NCBI GenBank assembly: GCA_014529385.2
Contig: CM043962.1
Location: 121,171,970-121,235,969 of the forward strand
DNA length: 64,000 nt
Direction of reading: 5' to 3'
DNA from: Adiantum capillus-veneris
Lineage: Eukaryota > Streptophyta > Polypodiopsida > Polypodiales > Pteridaceae
The translations under genes were made by a program, and so were the position numbers. The notes beneath the pieces were generated by a model. The model did no database searches, was not told the origin of the DNA, and saw nothing but the letters and a program-made list of their open reading frames with translations. Of this stretch, positions 1 through 11,399 are shown in pieces (positions within the stretch are counted from its first letter, which is position 1; each line of letters starts with the position of its first letter).

Positions 1-729
1 TTATGCTGCTTAATTGTCATTGGCTAAACCTGGGGAGGTCCAATAGGATGCTAGCATGAGTAATTAGCAAGGGGGGTCGACCGAGAGAGAGAGGGGGCTG
101 ATTTTTGCAAGGCATTATTGACACACACACTCACACAATCAATGTGTGAAGAAAAGAAGACTCTCTCTCTCTTCTCAAGCTTTAATGGAAAGCTTATCAC
201 CTACTCCAAGTTGGAGGCAATTGATGTTGTGTTTGATAAATGTTTTGCTTAGTGCATGAAGCTTTCATCTTCATTGCACTAGCTAGTCTTGAAGGAACAC
301 AAAGAATTGTATTGTACAACGTCTCTCTCGATGGGAGAAACCATAATACAAAGCCTTTTGGAGGGGGGACCGGCTCCATGTAAATCCGGTCCTCAACTGT
401 TGTCAATAGCTTAATTTCTCTCTCTTTTGAAAGTATTGTTCATGCTATCTAACTAGGTGTTATGCTTTTTGTTGCTCTCTCCACCCAAGCACTCTTGTAA
501 TTCTCATTAGGAATCTATTCTAATGAAATGCCCATTATGTTCATGCTAATTTCCGTTACACACAAGTTTTTAGGCCATTAAATGTTACAAGCTTATGTGT
601 GAAATGAATCGTGGTGGGTGGGGAGCGTGTCGTGGATGTGGAGGGTGTGGCGTCTCCGGTGAGAGAGGGTGCAAGATAGGTGTGGTCGGCTCCACTAGGT
701 ATGGGCAGGATGGTGAAAAAGCTAAGTAG
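1..729. other. no gene recognised; purine/pyrimidine-rich intergenic DNA
   Basis: I see no conserved reading frame here. The stretch has short GA and CT runs and a short CA run near 121-136. Around 500-535 there is an A-rich 'ctaatgaaatg' string that resembles the ends of non-LTR elements, but it is too short to assign. The 5' exons of the WD40 gene are not here and must lie before the window. Confidence 0.4.
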
Positions 730-1250
730 ATGGGTGGCCTCTCTGGATCTCATGATGTAATCCACAGTACTCCCCCGTCCCCCATCCCCCCCCGTCCCAT
801 GATGTGGGGGGCAGTTGCATGCTTTTGCAATCTGGGGTCACACACTTTTTTTCAGGGCTTGCCAACATATCCGGTCTTCCTACTTACTCGCTTGGGTTCT
901 TGGGTTATAGGCCGGGCATTCTACAGATAATCCCAGATGCAGGTCACCAATTGGATTTCTGCCAGCAAGACACAGTTTTCACTGCAATATGCAGCATCAT
1001 GCTTTGTACCATGTGGAAGGCTCATTGTGCCCACATTCTGGGCTCACAATCCTCCCCTATGTCTACCATTTTGACAGCCATCTGGACAGAGCTTCTGCAT
1101 ACTCTTCACAATCAGTTGAATTCTTCAGCCGGCTCCTCCAGGTCAGCGGAGCAGCGTCGATGTGTCTTTCTTTACACATGGGCGTGGTCGTCAGTTCTTT
1201 TCTGTCGGGATTAGGGTCACATTACATGGCATTTGCACCCCCATAGAGGT
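730..1250 (+). pseudogene. LINE ORF2 C-terminal fragment (family L-A)
   Basis: The translated stretch around 985-1200 includes TMWKAHCAHIL and, after a short gap, a TELLHTLHNQL segment. It aligns with the C-terminal end of ORF2 of the L1-like LINE at 23.6-29.9 kb (LWFIWRARCFRIF followed by LELIHTLRGQL). Nucleotide-level relatives lie at 14640-15070 and 47600-48050, with the same order of blocks (the phrase cttgcc..cggtcttc, then catgtggaaggct, then the region coding the conserved Trp-Thr-Glu-Leu). It is a dead 5'-truncated copy with frameshifts and no RT domain, and its 3' tail has been lost. It lies about 300 bp before the first visible WD40 exon, so it is probably inside an intron of that gene. 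Confidence 0.7.
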
Positions 1251-1535
1251 TCATTTTACATTCATCATACGACCACTTTTACTCGCGCAAAAATTCCACA
1301 AAGGTCCACGTTGATTCATTAGCCAGCTTTAGGTGATCCTCAGTGCAGGATGCTATGAGCTTTCCTGAGTGCATTTAGTGGAGGAACGCTACAATATGGA
1401 GCATGCTCTGATCTGCTCTCTTTGCAGTGGCAGTTGGAGTATAGGGTTATTTCAATAAAGATCTAATGATTGCTGCTAAATTCTTGGTACTAGATGTGTT
1501 AAGAGTCTAATTTGTGGTACTTGTCATGTATGCAG

Positions 1536-4500
1536 CTTAGAAATCTTGTTTGGGCAACTTCAAAACATGATGTCTATGGGATGCATGATTCTCTGGTCTG
1601 GCATTGGTCTCCTCTTAGTCGAAGGAAAACAGACGTCCTAAATGCTGCACGGCCTTTTGTACCAGTTCCTGAGGTTTCACCGCAACAGCCTTAAAAGTTC
1701 TGGACTTTTTCATTCTGTTAGATCTCTTTATGAATCTCATGTTTATTGTGTTACTGCAGGCACGGAAAAGTTCATGGGTTAAACAGTCTCTTGTACGGAA
1801 CATGCAGATTAGTACTATGTGTGTTAAAAACAACCTTCTTGTGGCTGGTGGTTTTCAAGGGGAGATGGTGTGCAAAGTAAGTTGAGCCAGTTACCCATAT
1901 TTACGGTTTTTGACTTGTCCCTGTAAGCCTTTTCTCTGGAATCTGCTCATGATGCTCGAATTTTGTTTCAGTTCCTTGATCGCTCAGGAGTATCATTTTG
2001 TACCAAGATAACTTTTGATGAGAATGCTATTACCAATGCTGTCGAGATATATGAGAATTGTAGGTAAGAATAGTTGATTTAGTCAAGCTGCAGCTGCATT
2101 TGTTGTTGTGTTAATTGTCCATTCTTCTGTACTTCAGCAGTTGTATAACACACCCGGTTCATTTTCAAGTGGCAAGAACTGACCTTTTTGTCGTTTGGCA
2201 GTGGTGCAACACGCTTGATGACCTCCAACAATGACTCTATTGTGCGAGTATTTGATGTTGAAAGATTTGAAGTGCTTCAGAAGTTTCATTTACCATGGCC
2301 TGTTAATGTAAACTCTGAACCTTGCTTGATTGCATGTACTTAGACATGATTCACATCATATGTTGATTCCTCTTGAAGTTCATTATAGGTCAGAAAAAGA
2401 ACCAAGGTTTCATTTCCTTAATGAGATTTAAATTTTTTGCATAACAGCATACATCCGTGAGTCCAGACAACAGGTTTGTCGTGGTGGTCGGTGACAGTGC
2501 GGATGGGTTTCTTGCTGATAATCAATCTGGGAAGGTACTTCAATTCCTAATTAAGTTTGTAAACAGACCATTATGTTCGGTTTTGTGTGTGGCAACATAG
2601 GTTTTGACCAATGCTAGATTTTTAAAAATATTTTTCAATCTGTTTCTTTGACTGACGTATAAGCTAGCACTCTTGAGGTATACAACCTTGGGCACTGAGA
2701 TAAGAGGAAGTGGCAAAGTGTTCCCCTAACTTCTGTGTGGAAAAAAGTAGAGAAGTAAGGGTAAGGAGCTGACTGATAATTTTCTTTGATGGTGGATGGT
2801 AGCGGTGGCTAATAGGTACCTAGGTAGTTGAGAGGTAAAACAGGGTATGGCATTCTGTATTGTTGTGCGGTGGCTAATAGGTACCTAGGTAGTTGAGAGG
2901 TAAAACAGGGTATGGCATTCTGTATTGTTGTGCTTCCAAGTTATCATACACGGCCTTCAGGAAGTTACAGCGGCTTTGCACTTCCAGTTGGACACTAGGG
3001 ATTGCCATTGCTGCTATTTATTTTGAGCTGGTGTCTTTTTCCCTCCTTGCTTGCAAGGGACAAGATTGTTATTATAATTGAAGCGCTCTCATGCTGAATT
3101 GAATGGCAGATGAGCTTGTATTGCACACTAAAAAATTAAGGCAGTGAAGAATACCTGGGTTATCTTCGGTGCATAAGGAGAAGAGACATGGTAAGAGAAA
3201 TTCTTGCTGTCTGGTTGTCCCGGAACTCCCCAAAGCCTTGTCTCTGCTTCATAAAAAGCATTGGAGTCCTAAATGCCAAAGGCTGGTGCATTGGGATGTT
3301 TAAAGAGGGATAAAATATAGACCCGAACAACTGTATACCAATTTCCCTTTGCTCTTAATGGGACAAACCCATACTTAAAGTACTGGCTGTTAATGTATGG
3401 TGGTGTTTCATTGCCGATCAGAGTCCTAACTACTGAAGCGGGTGCATTGGTGGTGATCGAGGATATATAGGTAGGGAAGACGCTGTATGCCAATTCCCTT
3501 TGTGCTCATAATTGGAGACAACCCTTGATTAGGTATTTGCTAATGCATGGTGGTGTTTCATACCCTTGTGCTTTAGCACCTTTTTTTTGAAAAGTGCAGA
3601 CTAAGTTTGCAGCAAAGCTAGTGAAGCAGTCTTACACTTCAATGATGATGCTAATACTTTTGGTCGTGGGATGATTTATTTAAGACACGGCTCGAAGGGT
3701 GCATTGAAACTCAATCCTTGCAAGGGTCCTGAGGAGGGTAGGTCCACAAAGAAATGGTGGGATTGGGGACAATTTGAAAGGTGGATTATTTCACCAGATA
3801 AAAGGCAAAGGTGGAAGACTGGAAACCTCTTGTACTTGCTTGATGGTGCTTGTGAAACAGATTCGATAAAATGAGCACCCTCATGAGTTGTTGAACCTGT
3901 TCTGTGATAGAAGAGAAGAATACTACTGTGTCTATATAGACCTATGAGTTGTGATGGAAGGTGCCTGTGTTGTCGACGAGGAAGGTATTTGAAATGCTGC
4001 AATCAGCCCTCAAAGAGAACGAAGACAATATTTTTCCTCAGTTTCTGAGATCTTACTGGTTTTAATGACTTTTGCGCATCTTAAAAGTTTGCTATTCTAG
4101 ATATTGATAAGTTGCTTGAATGGACTGATTAGTTTTTGTTCTAGGAAAGGATATTGAGTGCTTGAAACAGGAATGAGGAACTTAGATGTGGCATATGTCT
4201 TGTTGTTATGTGCTTTTATTGAAAATGCTAAAAGTTAGGCTTGATTGACATGCTTTACAGTAGGGTTTGGTTGAGCCATTGTCTTTGCATGGTTCAATCA
4301 AGTTTAAAAGAAATGAAGGACTTGGTGGCAACTCCTTTTTGTTTTGTTTCATAGGAAGAAAGAAACATTGACTTTTGAAGGTAATGGATATGTTATTTTT
4401 TGTTTGAACTGTAGGTTTTGGCACCATTGATAGGACATCTGGACTACTGTTTTGCCTCAGCATGGCATCCAAACGGGCATATATTTGCCACTGGCAATCA

Positions 4501-4828
4501 AGATACCACTTGCAGGCTTTGGGATGCTCGAAACCTGAGCTCCTCCTTCGCAGTTCTTAAGGGGCGCATTGGAGCCATCCGTTCGCTTCGGTTCACTATA
4601 GATGGACGCTTTCTTGCAATGGCCGAACCAGCAGATTTCGTGCATGTGTTCGATGTGTACCAGGATTTTCAAAAGTCGCAAGAGATCGACATATTTGGTG
4701 AGATTGCAGGCATATCTTTCAGCCCTGACTCTGAGGCCCTTTATATAGGTGTTGCTGATAGAACGTATGGAAGTTTACTTGAGTATAACCGTTGCCATGT
4801 GAATACATATTTGGATGCAATGATTTGA
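1536..4828 (+). CDS. WD40-repeat protein, C-terminal ~317 residues (6 exons; 5' exons outside window)
   Basis: Exons by splice sites and continuous homology: 1536-1673, 1760-1876, 1972-2063, 2202-2307, 2448-2534 and 4415-4828 (stop TGA). All introns are GT-AG; the last is about 1.9 kb. The product matches the conserved plant WD40 family related to yeast/fission-yeast C2A9.03-type proteins. It opens with LRNLVWATSKHDVY, continues with LLVAGGFQGE, TSNNDSIVRVFD and TSVSPDNRF, and ends with ATGNQDTTCRLWD, GRIGAIRSLRF, MAEPADFVHVFD and GEIAGISFSPD. These are beta-propeller blades, with TCRLWD and IVRVFD as the WD-dipeptide positions. The family acts as a scaffold; no catalytic residues are expected and the molecular role is poorly defined. 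The N-terminal ~100 or more residues are missing because exon 1536 starts at an AG acceptor. No frame damage is visible, so I consider it a functional gene. The donor at 1673/1674 (gag|gtttca) is the least typical boundary. Confidence 0.9.
2803..2932 (+). repeat. perfect 65-bp tandem duplication in WD40 intron
   Basis: A 65-bp unit beginning cggtggctaataggtacc occurs at 2803-2867 and again at 2868-2932 with no difference that I can see. It lies in the long last intron of the WD40 gene. Perfect identity implies a recent event, or an assembly artefact. Confidence 0.9.
3253..3565 (+). repeat. imperfect ~160-bp tandem duplication in WD40 intron
   Basis: Two diverged copies (about 3253-3417 and 3422-3565) share, in order, 'gtgcattgg', 'ccaattccctttg', 'ctcat/ctta..gg.gacaa' and 'atggtggtgtttcat'. 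They are older than the perfect 65-bp duplication upstream. No coding potential is seen. Confidence 0.6.
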
Positions 4829-7800
4829 GCCATCAGACTTTACAATTCCCTCGAACTATGATTGCGGGCAGAAGGAGGTTTCGACAACAGATAGATTTGT
4901 TTCTCGACTGTTGTGCTACAAGTAATCGACCAAACTTCTCAAAGTTGCGAGAGCTGCTTTGATCAAGATGATTATTAGCATGTTTCCTACCCATGATTCC
5001 AGTCTCGTCTTTTCTGCTCAGAGCATTGTGGAGTCATGGTCGATTATTTCAGCTCAGAAGGTTGTGGAGTCCTCTTTTCTATGGATATTCAACCCAGCAG
5101 CACACTTTTCCAGCATGTATTTAATATGGAAATCCTGTTTTGTAAGCGGTGTACTTTTGTACAGTACCTGGCTAGTATCCCGTTTTTGAACACAGTAAAA
5201 CTTACCCAACATTTTAGCAGCATAGAGTTTTGTAAAATAAAAATGCCTCCAAGGCTCCCCCTCACATAAGAGATTACAGCTTGGGTAGAGCTCTCTCTTT
5301 TGCTTTTTGTCTTGGCCTTCGGTAGCTTTTGAGTTTGTTTGGTGCGCGGGAAAAATTGCGTATATTAGGTGTTTATTGCTATATAAATTAAGTATTCTCC
5401 AGTCTAGTTATTGAATAAAAATGTGGGTATTTGTCGGCATTTTGCAAAGATACGACATACAAGTTAGTATGTTATTATTGGCAGATGCACCACTTCTGAA
5501 ATTGTTGCTAGGTTGTCTAGTTCAGGTCAAAATTACTGTTTGTTGGTTTATATACATTGCTTCTACTTGTGGTAGGCTTGGTTTTTAGTAGGTGCTGTAA
5601 ACAAAAAATGTCCTTGAAAGATATGAGTGGCTCCTTCCATGTGCAAAGATTACTTGTTGACGTGGCCATTTGAAGGGTTGCCTTGCGCAGTATACTGTAG
5701 GGAAGGGCTTCTTGTGAAGCTTTTACAAAATGAGTGTGAAAGATGATAGCATTGCTGACAGTTTGTCTTGGTTACTTCTTTTTGATGACCAAGAGATAGA
5801 TCCTCTTTTCCTAAAGAGTTTAACCTTAGAGCATGTGTTTTTGGTGTGGATGTGGGAGCATTTATTGGTACGTTGTTCTATGCCCACTATTGGGCTCTTA
5901 TGGTGTTAGTGGAGATGTTGTTTTCGTCAATACTATGCATGATGGAGCTGATGGTTATATTGTCTTGTGGGGTTTACCATGAGTTTATAGCTGGCACTTT
6001 CCTTTAAGGGTGGATCTGGGCTTATCTTGGATTCATCTAGGTATAGTTTTAAACTTAGAAGTACAAGAGAAACTTGGTTTAAGCCTAACCCCGAGGCTTC
6101 TCAACTCAGATTGGAGCTACAAGATCCAAAAATCTTTTGTATAATTGAATGGTGTTTTTCGAAGGTCCGTGTTTGGATTGAGGTTGGAGGTATTCCTAGA
6201 GGCCTATGAGTCCTAGTTGCACAAGGTGATCAAATGATCATGGTACCGAAGTACTTTTAAAATTCCTCGTGTGAAAGAGAGCTCTAGAGCACTAGAAGAT
6301 ATAACAATATTGTCAAACCCTTTTGAATGTGAACATACAAGGTCTTATGCCATAGTGAGAACTTTTGTTGGCATTTGGTGACATCACATATTGAAGAAAC
6401 GACTTTTCTTTTTAAAAAAAACCAGATCTATCCAAACATAGATTAATGAATAAGATGGTGCTAGGTTTCAAAGTGAACTTTCACCGAAGCTCAAAGCTTT
6501 GAGACAACTAGGAATTCCAATTGTTCATTCTATAACGTTGAACTAGCCTCAAGATGCACAAAAGATCACTTGGAAAGTCCAAGCAATACAAGGGGAGATC
6601 CCTTTTAGAGTTGCGGTTCAGAATATGCAATCTAGTACCCGTAGGACACAAGAGATGGCACCCTTTGTTGGATGTAGAGTAAGTTGTGAAAGCTTATATG
6701 TTTTGTGACATATGTACACTTTGGAGTTGTGGTTTTAAAAAGAATATTTGTGAAGGTTCAAGTGCATTGGTTGGTATGTGCCATAATTATGTGTCAAGAC
6801 AGGTGCTTAGTTTCCATGGTGATCTTTTGGGTGGACGTGTTCTTGTAAATTCTCAAGGAATCACTTGCTTTAGACACTGTTTGGTGGGAGTTTATTTGAT
6901 ATGGTTTGTGGTGCCAATTTAGCGTATTGAACACTATGGAGAGACATTGCTATAGACACATAGGCACATGCAAACACACAAATCACACACACCAACATGG
7001 ACAAACACACAGAATAGAAGTGAACAATGTATACTAGGGAGCATATTGCGTACACCATAACAAAAGGTAGCTCATGATCAAAATTTGGCAGTCAAAACAA
7101 AATCAAAAGTATGGCTAATCGCAGTAAGTTTCTTTTTACTTCTTATTGTTATTTCAATAAGCAAGGCATTGAATTCTCTCATTGATGAAGCTTTCAAACA
7201 TAATGAAGTTTTGATACAATTGAGGTATAAATTGCCTAATACTAATATCACATCATGCTCAAAAGGTAATATTGAAACATACAATAATACTGCAAAATCC
7301 TCAATGATGGCGACATGGATATCTTGCTAATGAATTTTAAACAAATCAACCAATGTACTTCTAAGACATAACTTTTAACAAATTTTTATATTTTGAGGAG
7401 TGGAGATAAGCACTATAGATGTGGGAAGCATGGAAACATCGGATAGCCATGAAGGCATGACACAAATATACATGTTAATTGGGAGGCAAAGAAATATCCC
7501 AATAGCCAAGAGGGCATACCACAATATTACATGTTATGGATGGTCAAAGATGAGGGGAAAGCATTGTTTTCTGAGATACAAAAACATGGTGTATATCTTA
7601 TTTAATTTCCTCCTTAAAAAATTGTTTCCTTAACTTGGTCAAAAGACATGCATTGGTGCTCTTTGTTATGCCTTATAGCATGGAATCTACTTTTGTCAAT
7701 AAGACAAACTCATATATGAATTTTCTTTATGAAATCTCTAAATTATTACGTTCAAATGAACACTCTTTGTAGGAATAAAAAATTTTCAAAGCACAAAATA

Positions 7801-8076
7801 CAAACAATGGCCAAAGGATTTGTTCTTTGGGACTGCAATTTTCATGACATACTTTTTTTGGTGAATTTGATGCGAAGCAGTTAGGTGAAATTTTATTTTT
7901 TTTCACCAGAAATGGTTTAAATATGGCTTCAAAAAAATTAAAAGGTGTTCCTAATTCAAAGATTCCCTTAATAACAACAAAAATGATGCGTTAGTCTATA
8001 GCACGCATCAACGGACAATGACGAAGCACGTAAATTTGCAACAATATCAGTTGGACGTGAGAAGGACATATACAAC

Positions 8077-8078
<2 letters not shown>
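4829..8078. other. 3' flank of WD40 gene and gene-free region
   Basis: After the WD40 stop there is AT-rich sequence that probably carries the 3' UTR; AATAAA-like strings occur near 5236 and 5414. From about 5.6 to 7.9 kb I find no conserved domain on either strand. Short open frames at 6027-6209, 6686-6922 and 7085-7330 have no recognisable similarity and no consistent codon pattern. A low-complexity CA-rich patch lies near 6955-7010. Confidence 0.5.

Positions 8079-8124
<46 letters not shown>
8079..8124 (+). repeat. (GA)n microsatellite
   Basis: About 23 uninterrupted AG dinucleotides in otherwise unremarkable AT-rich sequence. Nothing else is recognised between here and 9345. Confidence 0.95.
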
Positions 8125-8127
<3 letters not shown>

Positions 8128-9344
8128 ACTTTAAAGAGAAGAAAACGTTAAAGGAAAAATAAAGGAGAGAAGAAACACAAATATACAATGTGAAGTAGAC
8201 CACCTCTTTATATGAACACAAAAGGCCTTTCGACTTTCAACCTTCATATGTCTTTTTACTTTCCATCTTCATCTGTCTTTTTATTTTCTAAACTCACCCT
8301 TCACTTACACACTTAATATGTTTTGAAAGACTTTTTATTTTTTCGAGATCGGGGAGACCTAATGGATGACCATCGAGATAAATAAGGGATGAACTTTGAT
8401 ATGAATAGAATGCAAATGTTTCATACGTTTGCATGGTTTATGTTTCATACGTTTGAATGGACTTGAGGTTTCTTGGAACATAATAACAATTTTGGTGGCT
8501 TGTGAGAAAGTCCATGGGTATGCCTACTCTTCACATGCAACGTAAGTCCCAAAACATGTTTTTCTCATAAGAAAGAAGATCAATATGTGGAGAGTGGCTA
8601 TGACACACAACCTTGTGTGTGAGAGGGATCTTGAGAAATTCTTAAATCCACACTCTTATGGAGGTTCCACGATGTTTGTCGTTCCTAGTAGAGATTCCAT
8701 AATTCTTCACCTCTGTGAAGCTAGGGATACAAATCTTGACAGATTTGAGAGGATCTTTTCCCTCACAACACTATCATGATGAAACATCTATCTACATCCA
8801 TAATTTTGAAGGATATTTGTCCATATGGCATCTAATGCTTCATATTTGAGTAGCCCACCTCGTGGTGATCCTGAGTATGGCCACAACTAATCTCAAGTTT
8901 TACACTCTGTTCATTATGTTACAAACGTATTGAGAATGGAACTCGGTATAAATCTTGACCAAGTAATTAGTCTCATAAGTCATACCATACCATACCATCC
9001 CAATGGAAAGAACACTTGCAAATATGCCATTTCACGTACCATGTCATGATAACATACTATGCATGCTTTAAAAAGCACCATGTTCAAGATACATTTGGTA
9101 ATTCGTATCACCAAAAGTGCATCCGACAGTAATAACTTTTCACAATTCCTGTTGCTTTCAAGTAGCTTGTGGGACACCCACAATTTGTATGAGCCTACTT
9201 GAAAGCAAGAGGAATTGTGTCATTTCTACATATACATGAGAGTGAGGGATACTAAACTTCTTCGACATCAAAATTGCTTAAACAAGATCGTACTTTTAAA
9301 AGAGGCTAGAGCACTACGAGTAGCTATTTGGATAAATAACCATG

Positions 9345-9535
9345 AGAGTTGCAATCACAATAATAATGTGTGGAACCCTTATCCTAAGTAGGTGTGCTAA
9401 ATTTTTGAAAGTGAGCTTATTAAGGAGAATCTACCCAGATGAGTTGCAAGCACAAAAATACTGTGTGGAACCCTTATCCTAAGTAGGTGTGCTAAATTTT
9501 TGAAAGTGAGCTTATTAAGGAGAATCTACCCAGAT
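9345..9535 (+). repeat. 95-bp tandem duplication
   Basis: The unit beginning gagttgcaa..cacaa and ending ggagaatctacccagat occurs at 9345-9440 and 9441-9535, with a few differences near the left end of each copy. It immediately precedes a GA-rich tandem array. Confidence 0.9.
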
Positions 9536-9549
9536 GCTCCCTCAGGTTT

Positions 9550-9550
<1 letters not shown>

Positions 9551-9596
<46 letters not shown>

Positions 9597-9727
9597 GAAG
9601 AAGAGACTTTTAACGTCATAAAAAACTATCCCAAGAGACCTTAAAGATCCAACCGACGAGGAGAGTTGAACTCAAGAGAACTATCCCAAGAGACCTTAAA
9701 GATCTAACCGAGGTTTGACAGGGCGGG

Positions 9728-9780
<53 letters not shown>

Positions 9781-9922
9781 AAGAAGAAGAAGAGACCTTA
9801 AAGATCTAACCAACGAGGAAGAAGAAGAAGAAGAAGAAGAAGAGACCTTAAAGATCTAACCAACGAGGAGAGTTGAACTCAAGAGAACTATCCTAAGAGA
9901 CCTTAAAGATCTAACCGAGGTT

Positions 9923-9975
<53 letters not shown>

Positions 9976-10050
9976 TAAAGATCTAACCAACGAGGAGAGT
10001 TGAACTCAAGAGAACTATCCTAAGAGACCTTAAAGATCTAACCGAGGTTT

Positions 10051-10112
<62 letters not shown>

Positions 10113-10250
10113 AGAAGAGAGTTTTAACGTCATAAAAAACTATCCCAAGAGACCTTAAAGATCTATCCGATGAGGAGAGTTGAGCTTAGGAGAACTATCC
10201 CAATAGACCTTAAAGATCTTGTTGACAAGGAGAGTTGAACTCAAGACTTG
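9551..10250 (+). repeat. higher-order tandem array with embedded (GA)n tracts
   Basis: The motif 'gaccttaaagatctaacc' recurs at least eight times between 9640 and 10215, alternating with 'gagttgaactcaagagaactatcc' and with long GA tracts (about 9551-9592, 9731-9777, 9926-9972, 10053-10108). The basic unit is roughly 105-125 bp, depending on GA length. The GA runs sit at the same position in successive units, after 'gaggtttga', so the microsatellite was copied with the unit. The last units are more diverged (gatctatccgatgagg, gatcttgttgacaagg). Confidence 0.85.
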
Positions 10251-10430
10251 TTATTCAAGAGGGAAATGGCATAACCAATCTACCACACTTGGGTGATAGA
10301 AAGGTCATACCATTTTCCTCTTTCTATTAGCACACACTCACTTGGGTGAGAGAGAGAGAGCGATGCCGTGTGGTAGCAGGAGCCCGCAGAGGAAAGAGAT
10401 TTTTGTGCTTGCGTGATGGAACAGGTCAAG

Positions 10431-10432
<2 letters not shown>

Positions 10433-10482
<50 letters not shown>
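10433..10482 (+). repeat. (GA)n microsatellite
   Basis: About 25 GA units lying 3' of the tandem array. The reading frame through it is low-complexity and not a gene. Confidence 0.95.
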
Positions 10483-10485
<3 letters not shown>

Positions 10486-10713
10486 TTTTGGCTTTCTAAA
10501 AGAGGCCTTAGAGTTGAGTTGGGTTAGGCATACTTTCATTGTTTTCTGTGATGATTGAGACTTACATTAAATGTTATTTCAATTTTAAAATAGTAAATGG
10601 ATCTTTTTATTTCACTTTCATTTCATATCCGGACATGTCTTGACTTTTCTTGCATTCTATTGTTTTAGAATATTAAAGTGAAATATCACTTGCATAATTC
10701 TAGTAAATCTTAT

Positions 10714-10714
<1 letters not shown>

Positions 10715-10757
<43 letters not shown>
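10715..10757 (+). repeat. (CA)n-(TA)n microsatellite
   Basis: About 18 CA units run into a short TA tract. The rest of 10480-11390 has no recognisable gene. Confidence 0.95.
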
Positions 10758-10759
<2 letters not shown>

Positions 10760-11399
10760 TAATAAGTATTTTTTTAATTTCACATTTCATTTCACAGCCT
10801 CACATGGCTTGACTTTTCTTACATTCTATAACTTTATTCTAAGTGGCCGTCGACTGAGTTTCCTCCCCACAAAGAAGTGAACCGAAAATACTAGCATAAA
10901 TTTAAAATTTGCAAGATTTTTGAACTATTTTCTTACATATTTCACCAGTTTTTCTTCCCTTTACCATGGTTTGCAACCAGTTAATCTCCATTTTCAACCG
11001 GCTCAAAGCTAAGTTGAGGTAATTCTTTCTTGAACACTGATTCTACTTAAACTCAACCTAATGATTTTATCACGTTCTAATTGTTTTAGAAAGCCACCTT
11101 GATTCTTTCACTTCTATTTTTTTTTTTCATCGCGGTGGCCTCGCTCTCAGGAAACTAAAATGAGTACACTACTGGTCAAATGTGCCCGTGCGCGACGAGA
11201 AGCAAGGAATGAGCTCAAGTGTGTGTACTCTCAACAACGGAGCCGGGAGGAAGATGGTAGGCGGAGAGACAGAGGCAGCGAGCTCTATGAGCGACCAGTG
11301 ATGGCGAGGGCTAGGGGTTGCACAAGAGCGATGATGGCGACAACTACACTTCATTTGTGTGTGTGCGTGCGTACACAGACAAGGCAATGATGGGTTTGT

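Noticed and set aside
730-1250. First coding exon of the WD40 gene
   Set aside because: The frame matches the C-terminus of LINE ORF2 and recurs at 14.6 and 47.7 kb; no WD40-family N-terminal sequence is present.
7085-7330. 81-residue frame starting with a hydrophobic stretch (small secreted or membrane peptide?)
   Set aside because: AT-rich low-information sequence, overlapped by an equally long frame on the other strand, no conserved motif, no cysteine pattern.
10200-10310. tRNA-like sequence on the minus strand with a B-box-like gttcaactct
   Set aside because: Both boxes deviate from consensus and no cloverleaf can be drawn; it lies in the decayed end of the tandem array.
9551-10482. CRISPR-like array of regularly spaced repeats
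   Set aside because: Spacers are GA tracts and the units are a tandem duplication; the sequence is clearly a plant nuclear genome.
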